A stretch of 64,000 bases of DNA from an uncultured Rhodoferax sp. (GTDB taxonomy: Bacteria > Pseudomonadota > Gammaproteobacteria > Burkholderiales > Burkholderiaceae_C). The stretch spans positions 177,470 through 241,469 of the forward strand of contig NZ_CAMIHB010000001.1 in assembly GCF_946221635.1 (NCBI RefSeq), read 5' to 3'. Position 1 is the first letter of the stretch. Every line of letters starts with the position of its first letter. The position numbers and the translations under genes were made by a program. Shown here piece after piece: positions 57,198 through 64,000 of this stretch. The notes under the pieces were generated by a model that searched no databases, was not told the DNA's origin, and was given only the letters and a program-made list of their open reading frames with translations.

Positions 57198-58654
57198 GGT
57201 GCCCCCACTTCACTTGGGATGATCGCCTGTTGCTTGGGTAATGTCACGCGGAATGTCGTCCCCTTGCCGACCTCGGTTTCAACATCTATCGACCCATGAT
57301 GTTTCTGGATGATTCCATACGACAGCGAGAGTCCCAAGCCGGTACCTTTACCTATCGGCTTGGTGGTGTAGAAAGGGTCGAAGATCCTGGGCAGGATGTC
57401 TTTGGGGATGCCGCTGCCCGTGTCGCTGACTTCGAACCAGACGTTGCTCTGGTCTTGCCCCGAACGCAGTGTGATGACGCCTCGCTCGGGGCCCATGGCA
57501 TGGGCGGCATTCACAATGAGGTTCAGAACCACCTGGTTGATCTGGGACGGCATGCATTGAATTTCAGGGATGTTTCCCAATTCACGAACGACGTCGGCCT
57601 TGTATTTCACCTCGTTGTTGACGACGTTCAGCGTCGTCTCGATGCCGTGGTTCAGGTTGGCGTACTGCCAGTCGGTGCTCTTGTCCACATGGGAAAAGTC
57701 CTTGAGATCCTGCACGATTTCCCGTACGCGGACGATGCCTTCCCGCGATTCCTTCATCAGCACAGGAATATCTTCCTGCAGATAGTCCAGCTCAATTCGC
57801 TCCCGTTCGGCTTGCAGGGCTGCGCGCATGCTTTGATCGCTGCTCTTCTTTTCCCAATCCGCGTAAACGTTGAGCATGCTGAACAGGTCTTGAAGGTACT
57901 TTTCCAGGGTTCCGAAGTTTGAAAAGATGTACCCGATGGGATTGTTGATCTCGTGGGCTACGCCCGCTGCCAACTGGCCAATGGAGGCAAGCTTCTCGGA
58001 CTGGATGAGATGCTCATGTGCTTCCGTGAGTTTGGCATTCAGCGCATACAGTTCGTCATTCCGGCTCTTCAGGTCCCGCTCCGCGGCTTCACGGCGCATG
58101 ACGTCCTGGCGCAGCACCTGATTCACCTCTGCCAACTGCGCTGTGCGCTGCTCCACGACCTGCTCTATCTCGGTTTGGGCTCGGAGCAGCGCGGCTTCTG
58201 CTATTTTTCGCTCCGAAATATCCTGCAGCGTCTGGATAGCGCCGATGACCTCTCCATGCTCATTTCTGAGGGGGGCCGCCGTGAAGAACAACCAACGCCC
58301 GCCGGGTCCCAGCGTGGGAAAGAAATCCTCGGCCTCGTAGGTATCGGTAAGCAGCAGGGACGCACGATACTTGTTCTGGTACAGGTCGTCGACGATGGCC
58401 TGCATGTCTCCGTCCACGATGTAATCCGCCATGACGGGGTGGTCATACCCATAGAAGGCGGTGCCCAGCCCAATTTTGTCAATGTACTCTTCGGGCGCGA
58501 TGCCAAGGGTCGTCGCGCAGGCCTTGTTCATGTGGGTGACCCGATGCGACGAGTCGATGATGAAGGTGGCGAGCGGGCTCCCCTCGAAGAAGACAGACGG
58601 GTCGATTCCGCTGTCGCTCAGGGAGCGTGGAAGTCTTGATGGTGACGCTTCCAT
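57194..58654 (-). CDS. PAS-domain histidine kinase
   Basis: A 486-residue soluble hybrid-less histidine kinase. PAS domain (about residues 15-150, FFEGSPLATFIIDSSHRVTH), coiled coil (about 155-225), HisKA with the phosphoacceptor His in LAAGVAHEINNPIGYIFSN, and an HATPase with N box (VLNLIVNAAHAMG), G1 DTGSGIPKDI and G2 GKGTGLGLSLSYGI. No membrane helix, so it senses a cytoplasmic signal, perhaps redox or oxygen through PAS (inferred). GAAAGGA precedes ATG 58654. It is coupled to the response regulator downstream, its likely partner, and may also act on the REC domain of the first protein in the operon. Confidence 0.92.
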   Translation of the reverse strand: MEASPSRLPRSLSDSGIDPSVFFEGSPLATFIIDSSHRVTHMNKACATTLGIAPEEYIDKIGLGTAFYGYDHPVMADYIVDGDMQAIVDDLYQNKYRASLLLTDTYEAEDFFPTLGPGGRWLFFTAAPLRNEHGEVIGAIQTLQDISERKIAEAALLRAQTEIEQVVEQRTAQLAEVNQVLRQDVMRREAAERDLKSRNDELYALNAKLTEAHEHLIQSEKLASIGQLAAGVAHEINNPIGYIFSNFGTLEKYLQDLFSMLNVYADWEKKSSDQSMRAALQAERERIELDYLQEDIPVLMKESREGIVRVREIVQDLKDFSHVDKSTDWQYANLNHGIETTLNVVNNEVKYKADVVRELGNIPEIQCMPSQINQVVLNLIVNAAHAMGPERGVITLRSGQDQSNVWFEVSDTGSGIPKDILPRIFDPFYTTKPIGKGTGLGLSLSYGIIQKHHGSIDVETEVGKGTTFRVTLPKQQAIIPSEVGAP

Positions 58655-58664
58655 GGCAGTCCTT

Positions 58665-59504
58665 TCATTGGTCCAATGCCGCGCTGGTGGCCTCGAATTC
58701 TTGTAGCGTCGATATGAGAATGCGTTCCAGGGTGTCGTCGTCGAGTTTCAAGGTATTCCACACGTCCATGGGTATGGGGGGGACGGCGTCTTGGGGATCA
58801 TGTGCCAAGTCCAGGGCATGGGCCAAGGCGTCTGCGGTAAACATCACCATCACCAGTGGGTCCTGGCGCCCGTCTTTCATGGCATGGTGAAAGGCGACCG
58901 CTGTCTGGATTTCCTGCGGGAGTCGCCAATGGCGCGTCAGGGCTTCTCCTACCGTTGAGTGGTCGATTCCGAGGATGACCCGCTCGGCTTCCACAATGCT
59001 GCAATCGTTCTTTGCCTGGTAGTCTATGGCCTGCTGGTATTCGGTGGGTGCGTGGGTGGCCAGAGCAAGTCGGCCCACGTCGTGCAGGAGACCGGAAAGG
59101 TAGGCAATGTCGGGGGGGAAACCTACGGCCTGCGCCAATGCGGAGGCGCTCAGTGCGGCGCCCAGTGAATGGCGCCACAAGGATCGCACATCGAAAGCCG
59201 CAGAGGCCCCATGGGGCATGCGGTGAATCAAGGCGGAAGCTGCGGCCAAACGGTACACCGTCTTGCTCCCCAGAACATTCACGGCTTCCTCCACTGTTTT
59301 GCTGCGGAAGTGCGATCCGTAAAAGGAGGAGTTCGCCAACTTCAGGACACGCAAGGAGAGGGCTTGATCCTGGCTAATCTTGCGTGCCAGGGCGATGTTT
59401 CCCCTGTCTTGTTGGCCCATGTTGTGCAAGAGTTCCATCACCACCGTTGGCAACGATGGAAGGCTATTGATGATGGGCAGCAGCTCTGCGACCGTATGTG
59501 TCAT
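58665..59504 (-). CDS. HDOD-domain signalling protein
   Basis: A 279-residue stand-alone HDOD protein. LPSLPTVVMELLHNMGQQDR is the family N-terminus; VLKLANSSFYGSHFRSKTVE and AIDYQAKNDCSIVEAERVIL are typical. The HD segment LLHDVGRLAL retains H and D, with ILGIDHSTVGEALTRHW after it. HDOD proteins act as scaffolds in c-di-GMP and stress signalling, generally without phosphodiesterase activity. Its ATG overlaps the micro-ORF stop (ATGA), and the histidine kinase starts ten bases later. Confidence 0.9.
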   Translation of the reverse strand: MTHTVAELLPIINSLPSLPTVVMELLHNMGQQDRGNIALARKISQDQALSLRVLKLANSSFYGSHFRSKTVEEAVNVLGSKTVYRLAAASALIHRMPHGASAAFDVRSLWRHSLGAALSASALAQAVGFPPDIAYLSGLLHDVGRLALATHAPTEYQQAIDYQAKNDCSIVEAERVILGIDHSTVGEALTRHWRLPQEIQTAVAFHHAMKDGRQDPLVMVMFTADALAHALDLAHDPQDAVPPIPMDVWNTLKLDDDTLERILISTLQEFEATSAALDQ

Positions 59505-59656
59505 GAGGGGATTGTGTATTGTTTGTTGAGTCTTTCCAGCAAGGCCCGCATTCGTTGGGCCCCCGGGTCATGCTTGACATGCCTGAAAAGAAAAGCAATC
59601 CGTGCTGGTGTGGGCAGGCTGGGCACGAACGGCGGTGGTGGGCTGGCGTGGGTCAT
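59501..59656 (-). CDS. 51-aa micro-protein inside the signalling operon
   Basis: A 51-codon ORF from ATG 59656 to TGA 59503-59501. It overlaps the preceding gene's stop by ATGA and the next gene's start by ATGA, so it is stitched into the operon by two four-base overlaps. The protein has a proline-rich start (MTHASPPPPFVPSLPTPARI) and a basic amphipathic helix (FLFRHVKHDPGAQRMRALLE, RLNKQYTIPS). I do not recognise it. The double overlap is strong evidence that it is translated. It could be an adaptor for the signalling proteins. Confidence 0.7.
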   Translation of the reverse strand: MTHASPPPPFVPSLPTPARIAFLFRHVKHDPGAQRMRALLERLNKQYTIPS

Positions 59657-62600
59657 GCTATTTCCTCGTCCTGGATGAGTGTGATGAGCTTTCCCCGCGC
59701 ATCGGAGCGCTCGCCCATGGGGTGCCACGCGACACGGTAGGTCTTACCCGCATGCTGTACATGCCGGGACTGGTCCGCGGCAGAGGAATAAACGGCAGCG
59801 TGCACAAAAGGGAGCGTAGACGCAAGGTCTTCCCCGAGCAGGCCCGATGGGGTATCGAGCAGCGCATCTGCACAGGCGTTCACGAATGCAATCAGCCCGT
59901 CCTCTGCGATGCCAATGACCGGGATCGGTATGCATTCCAACGCATCCCTCACCACGGACAGCGTGCTGACCTCCCGCTCCACCTGATGCCGGGTGTTCTC
60001 CAGCAGGTGCTGGAGTCGCACGTTGGCGGCGACCAGCTCCTGGTTCTTGGTGCGAATGGTCATCTCCAGCTGCTGGTTGTCATCCAGGAGCTCCTTGTAT
60101 TCGAACGCCTTGCGAATGTGGTCCCGCAGCAGGTCGTCCTCCCACGGCTTGGTCAGGAAGCGGTAGATGGCCCCCTCGTTGATGGCGTCAGTGATGGATT
60201 GGAGTTCGGTGTATCCAGAGAGCACGATACGTATCGTTTGCGGGTAGGCGACTTTTGCTGCGCGCAAGAACTCCACCCCCGTCATCCCCGGCATGCGTTG
60301 GTCCGAGACAATGACGTCCACCTTGTGCCGGGAGAGGACGTCCAGGCCTTCCTGGCCTCCGTTGGCCGTCAAGATCTGATGCCCTTCGCCCCGAAAGAGC
60401 CGCTTCAGCGAAGCCAGTACATTCGATTCGTCGTCTACCAGCAGTAGCGTTCGCTGGGGTTTGCGGAAGCGCAGCAGGCTTTCCGGCAGTTTCGGCGGTG
60501 CGCTGAGCAGTGACTCCATCTCCGATGCCGGGACCGGTTTCGAGAAAAAGTGCCCCTGGATTTCATCGCAGACGCTGCTGCGCATGGCCTCACATTGGGC
60601 TTCCGTCTCGACGCCCTCTGCGACCACCTGCAGCCCGAGCCCATGCGCCATGGACACAATGGCCTCCACCAAGGTCGCGTCGGTGCTGTCGACGCTGTCG
60701 GCGGTGATGTCCCGAACGAAGGAGTGGTCGATCTTGACCTTGTCAAAGGGGTAGCGCTTGAGATAGCTCAACGAGGAGTATCCGGTCCCGAAGTCATCCA
60801 GGGACAGCCGGATGCCTTCTTCTTTCAATTGTCTGAGCAGCGTTTCACTGCGGGCAACATCCATGATCAAGGCCGACTCGGTGACCTCCAGATACAGACT
60901 CGACGGGGCGATGCCGTAATCCGCCAAGGCCCTCTGGACTTGCCCCAGAAAGTCGTTTTCGCTGAACTGTTTGGACGACACATTGACCGCGACGGGTGGC
61001 ACGACAAGCCCTGCGGACTGCCAGCGCCGTATGTCCTCGCAGGCGTGGCGCAGCACCCAGTCACCGATTGACCTGATCAGGCCTGTTTGTTCTGCCAAGG
61101 GGATGAAGTCGGCCGCTACCATTCGCCCAAGTTCTGGATGGTCCCAGCGCAGCAGTGCTTCGACGCCACTGGTGTGGCCTGTCTGCAAGTCCGCCAGCGG
61201 TTGGTACTCCAGCGTCAATTCCCGGTGGTCGATGGCTTTGCGCAGAGCTTTGGCGATCTGCGCTCTGGCAAGCACCTGTTGATGAACATCTTCACTGTAG
61301 AAGGCAAAGCTGCCGCGACGGTTTTCCTGCGCGCGGTGCATGGCAATTTCCGCTGCCCCCATGAGCGCGGGGAAGTCGTCGCCGTTCTCGGGGTAGGTGG
61401 CAACTCCCACCGTGGCAGTCAAGGCCATGGTCTCACCATCCAGGTCAAACGGTTCCGACAGCCTGGCCTGCAGGGTCATGACCTGCTCGGCAGCAGCTTC
61501 TGGCGAGGTTCCCGGAAGCACCATGACGAACTCCTTGTTGCCCAGGTGGGCCAGGATGCCTTGGTCATCCAGCAACCGGCCCAAACGCTGACCGGCTTCC
61601 TTCAGGGCCCGGTCAGAGCCCGCGTAACCCCGGGCATCATGGATGGAATCAAACTCCTCCAGAGTGATAAACAGCAGGATCAGCGTTTGCTGCGCGTGAT
61701 GGGCCATGCTGATGGCCTGCGACGCGCGGTCTTGCAGGAGATACCGGTTGGGAAGACCTGTTGCGGGATCAAAGTGGGACAACCAATTGATTTTTTCCTG
61801 GCTGGCCTTTTTCTCGGTGATATCACTGAACGTGCCGACAAGGTTGCAAATATGCCCCTCCTGGTCCCGCACCACGCTGATCCTCAGCCATTGTGGATAG
61901 TCAGCGCCGTTTTTGCGCTGTGACCAGACTTCACCTTGCCAGAAACCATGCTGGCGGACCGCCGCGCTGACCTTGTCGTGGAAGGCATCGTCGTACCGGT
62001 CCGAAGCCAGGATGCGGGACATCTGGCCGATAACTTCTTCGCGGGCGTACCCCGATATCTCGCTGAAAGCCTGATTGACGAGTACGACGCGTCCAGAGGC
62101 GTCGGTCACCAGGATGCCCTCGATCCCTTGCGCAAACACCTGCTCGGCGAGTTTGAGCATGGATTGCTGTGCCTTGCGTTCGGTGATGTCCATCCGCACA
62201 CCCATGATCCGTGTCGGGCGGCCTTCACCGTTGCGCTCCAGTACCCGCCCCACGACATGTATCCAACGGTAGTGTCCATCGGCATGCATGAGTCTGACTT
62301 CGTACTCGTAGTTGTCGGCGCAATTGGACAACACTCTTTGGATATGTGCCGCAAGCCTCTCGCGGTCTTCAGGGTGCACCCGGGACGACCATTGCGCCCG
62401 ATCGTCCGGGCCGTCTTCGGGTGGGTAGCCCAGCATGGTGTGGTAGGTGGAGGAGGCGAACCACTGGTCGGTGGTGATGTTCCAGTCCCACACCCCGATG
62501 GACGCAGCACGGGTCGCCAGCTCGAAGCGCTCGGCCAGGGACTGAAAACGCAGGAGTGTCTGGGCCGAGTCGCGTGAGGCCTGGTACAGGCGGTAGCAGA

Positions 62601-62829
62601 GCCCCAGCGTCACCGCGGATACCGCAAACCATATTGCGCCGCTCGTCCATGTGAGTGCCGATGTACGGGGGGACTGGTCGCCCAGAAGCACCCATAGCAG
62701 GCCCAACCCCGCACCTGCGTTCAACAGGAACGCCAAACCCAACCAGACGATCTTCAACTCAAAAACCGGGTTGGTTGGCCCGGTCTGCGCATGCGCGGTT
62801 CCCAACTTGTCGGGGGAGAGGTGAATCAC
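59653..62829 (-). CDS. PAS-PAS-GGDEF-EAL-REC multi-domain c-di-GMP protein
   Basis: A 1058-residue protein with two N-terminal helices (about residues 25-80) and no large periplasmic loop. PAS1 with PAC (about 95-215), PAS2 with PAC (225-340), GGDEF (350-500) with the active motif replaced by LGNKEF, so cyclase activity is unlikely. EAL (520-770) has GVEALLRWDHPELG, LEVTES, LDDFGTGYSS and KIDHSFV, all catalytic residues apparently intact. REC (about 795-910): LLLVDDESNV, DVIVSDQRMPGMTG, LTKPWEDD. A C-terminal coiled coil and PAS-like domain end the protein. GTG 62829 is the start, with GAGAGGG before it. It heads the operon and has an FNR-type box upstream. Confidence 0.92.
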   Translation of the reverse strand: MIHLSPDKLGTAHAQTGPTNPVFELKIVWLGLAFLLNAGAGLGLLWVLLGDQSPRTSALTWTSGAIWFAVSAVTLGLCYRLYQASRDSAQTLLRFQSLAERFELATRAASIGVWDWNITTDQWFASSTYHTMLGYPPEDGPDDRAQWSSRVHPEDRERLAAHIQRVLSNCADNYEYEVRLMHADGHYRWIHVVGRVLERNGEGRPTRIMGVRMDITERKAQQSMLKLAEQVFAQGIEGILVTDASGRVVLVNQAFSEISGYAREEVIGQMSRILASDRYDDAFHDKVSAAVRQHGFWQGEVWSQRKNGADYPQWLRISVVRDQEGHICNLVGTFSDITEKKASQEKINWLSHFDPATGLPNRYLLQDRASQAISMAHHAQQTLILLFITLEEFDSIHDARGYAGSDRALKEAGQRLGRLLDDQGILAHLGNKEFVMVLPGTSPEAAAEQVMTLQARLSEPFDLDGETMALTATVGVATYPENGDDFPALMGAAEIAMHRAQENRRGSFAFYSEDVHQQVLARAQIAKALRKAIDHRELTLEYQPLADLQTGHTSGVEALLRWDHPELGRMVAADFIPLAEQTGLIRSIGDWVLRHACEDIRRWQSAGLVVPPVAVNVSSKQFSENDFLGQVQRALADYGIAPSSLYLEVTESALIMDVARSETLLRQLKEEGIRLSLDDFGTGYSSLSYLKRYPFDKVKIDHSFVRDITADSVDSTDATLVEAIVSMAHGLGLQVVAEGVETEAQCEAMRSSVCDEIQGHFFSKPVPASEMESLLSAPPKLPESLLRFRKPQRTLLLVDDESNVLASLKRLFRGEGHQILTANGGQEGLDVLSRHKVDVIVSDQRMPGMTGVEFLRAAKVAYPQTIRIVLSGYTELQSITDAINEGAIYRFLTKPWEDDLLRDHIRKAFEYKELLDDNQQLEMTIRTKNQELVAANVRLQHLLENTRHQVEREVSTLSVVRDALECIPIPVIGIAEDGLIAFVNACADALLDTPSGLLGEDLASTLPFVHAAVYSSAADQSRHVQHAGKTYRVAWHPMGERSDARGKLITLIQDEEIA

Positions 62830-62937
62830 TTGAAGGCCCTCTCAAGCTCAGGTAGGCCCTAGTCTAGGGCGCATGACCCGGGAAGCCAAGTCCCAGGCAT
62901 GCGATTTGGGGCCGGCAGTGTTCAAACTGGCCGCATA

Positions 62938-62951
62938 TTGATCTGCATCAA
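62938..62951. promoter_or_regulatory. FNR/Anr box upstream of the signalling operon
   Basis: TTGATCTGCATCAA is a perfect TTGAT-N4-ATCAA FNR/Anr/Dnr site, 109 bases before the GTG of the multi-domain c-di-GMP gene. The gene on its other side ends there, so the operon is the natural target. No clear -10 at class II spacing was found. Oxygen control is inference from the match. Confidence 0.7.
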
Positions 62952-63044
62952 GCCAGCTTGGATACCCCTCCTTGGGCCGTCCGTCCGGCCTCGGGATGGG
63001 GGCGCCCGCCGAAACGCACCGGGCCCGTTGGTACCGTCCGGTGA

Positions 63045-63965
63045 CTACGCTGCGGGGGCTGAGGCGGGCGAGGGGGCAGGGGCCCTGAGCCGCGGCACCG
63101 CCGCCTCAATCTCGTCGAGCAGCCGGGGCCACAGTTGCTCTCCGATCTGCCGGCGGAAGGGGCCAAAGTGGCCAATCTGGGGGACGCCCAGATCCGCAGG
63201 CGCGACCTGCCGTAACTCCGCCACCCCGGGAGCATTCGCAAACGCCTGCTGCAGCGCCTCGACCACGCGGCGTGGGCCAAACACCTTGTCATCGCTGATG
63301 GCCCAGAGGTGGGCCGTACCAGTCCAGCGCTGGGCTGTGACTTCCATCGTCGGGTCGCTGGTGAAGTAGCCCGGCATCAGACCCCAGCGGCTCCAGTCCC
63401 GGGCCGCCGTGGCGGGCAGGTCTTCGCCCCCGCCAATGGCCCAGCCCGGCAGCCCGCCGAACAGGCGCACGCACAGTGGCAGCCAAACGCCGAAAAAGGC
63501 CAGGGCGCCCATGCGCTGGTGCCAGCGCGGCCACAATCGCCAGAAGGGCAGTTGCGCGGCGACGCCAATCGCGGCGTCCAGGCTTTCCAGCCCCTGGCAT
63601 TGGGCCAGCGCGTGCCCGCCCAGGGAATGGCCCACCCACAACGTGGCCAGGGGGGCGTTGGTGCCGACTTGCGCGCGGCGCTGCACCGCGGCGAGTGCGG
63701 CCTGCAGGTCCAGCTGCATCCAGTCGCGCATGCTGATCTGTCGCACCGGCTGTACTGCGAGGCGGGATTCGCCAATGCCGCGGTAGTCCAGGGTGATGAC
63801 GGCATAGCCCCGCGTGCACAACCAGCGCGCGAAAGCCCGGTAGTAGTGGCGTGGCACAGCTGTCGCGGGCGCGATCAGGGCCACGGCACGGGCCTGCGCG
63901 GCTGGTTCAAATACGGTGGCCCAGAGCTGTGCACCGTCCTGTGCCCTTAGGGCAACGCTGAACAA
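63045..63965 (-). CDS. Alpha/beta-fold hydrolase (serine aminopeptidase-like)
   Basis: A 306-residue alpha/beta hydrolase. The nucleophile elbow is LWVGHSLGGHALAQ (G-x-S-x-G). LDYRGIGESRLA precedes it, and the acidic and histidine members are likely in AISDDKVF and PQIGHFGPFRRQ. It resembles the PF12146-type lipase/acylglycerol group found as single genes in Comamonadaceae; substrate unknown. There is no signal peptide. A Pro/Ala-rich tail ends the protein. It lies upstream of the FNR box and in the same direction as the signalling operon, with 215 bases between. Confidence 0.87.
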   Translation of the reverse strand: MFSVALRAQDGAQLWATVFEPAAQARAVALIAPATAVPRHYYRAFARWLCTRGYAVITLDYRGIGESRLAVQPVRQISMRDWMQLDLQAALAAVQRRAQVGTNAPLATLWVGHSLGGHALAQCQGLESLDAAIGVAAQLPFWRLWPRWHQRMGALAFFGVWLPLCVRLFGGLPGWAIGGGEDLPATAARDWSRWGLMPGYFTSDPTMEVTAQRWTGTAHLWAISDDKVFGPRRVVEALQQAFANAPGVAELRQVAPADLGVPQIGHFGPFRRQIGEQLWPRLLDEIEAAVPRLRAPAPSPASAPAA

Positions 63966-64000
63966 GTCCCCAGCCTAGCTGCAACGCAGGTAGATTACGG

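Noticed and set aside
1..64000. CRISPR arrays, tRNA or rRNA genes
   Set aside because: No regularly spaced repeats, tRNA-like TTCGA arm patterns in gaps, or rRNA-like conserved blocks were seen on either strand.

Overview
The window is a dense, high-GC bacterial chromosome segment of betaproteobacterial type, most likely Burkholderiales, family Comamonadaceae (a Rhodoferax/Acidovorax-like organism). The evidence is a Bug-family solute receptor, the linked order pyrG-kdsA-eno-ftsB, a bamC-dapA pair, a parE/parC topoisomerase IV neighbourhood, and two families of short dispersed repeats that I associate from memory with this family. No rRNA, tRNA, CRISPR array, prophage or complete insertion sequence was seen. 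No gap without a gene exceeds about 300 bases; the longest (30179-30468) holds a hairpin, an intrinsic terminator and one repeat.

Layout. 1-4260: two very small coupled ORFs at the left edge, an M14 carboxypeptidase, an AEC permease, a Bug receptor and xerD. 4355-8664: an EAL-HDOD protein, a DUF455 ferritin-like protein, a gamma-carbonic anhydrase, hslO and a NadR-like ATPase. 8680-16909: pyrG-kdsA-eno-ftsB on the minus strand, coaBC-dut on the plus strand, then a divergent SlyD-like isomerase and RoxA-like oxygenase. 17064-22257: an alanine-rich lipoprotein, bamC, dapA, and a transporter/micro-protein/SDR/methyltransferase operon. 22334-30178: a LexA-type box, parE, a lytic transglycosylase, an AT-richer membrane gene that looks acquired, parC and small downstream genes. 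30469-37148: an RND tripartite efflux pump with its divergent TetR regulator and an AcrR-type operator. 37191-40969: two regulators with membrane or envelope partners and a sterol-desaturase-like enzyme. 40961-43712: a 2.7-kb islet (two tautomerases, a glyoxalase, a LysR regulator) bounded by perfect 60-bp direct repeats. 43642-55812: a molybdopterin oxidoreductase, acnA, DUF2277, a GH3 glycosidase, a LysR/NmrA-like pair, a cadR/CDF metal module and an FAD monooxygenase. 55824-62829: a minus-strand, translationally coupled c-di-GMP signalling operon (PAS-PAS-GGDEF-EAL-REC, a 51-aa micro-ORF, HDOD, PAS histidine kinase, REC-HD-GYP) with a perfect FNR/Anr box upstream. 63045-63965: an alpha/beta hydrolase.

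The most unusual signal is a dispersed repeat of about 50-60 bp found six times. One copy supplies the start codon and most of the signal peptide of the lytic transglycosylase. One forms an in-frame insertion in aconitase. One replaces a stretch of CoaBC without changing its length. Two fill exactly the gaps between convergent stop codons, and one abuts a stop codon. A second repeat family has two copies whose outer stem shows compensatory base changes. The signalling operon, with its conserved-overlap micro-ORF and its degenerate HD-GYP and GGDEF motifs, is the best candidate for an undescribed regulatory system.
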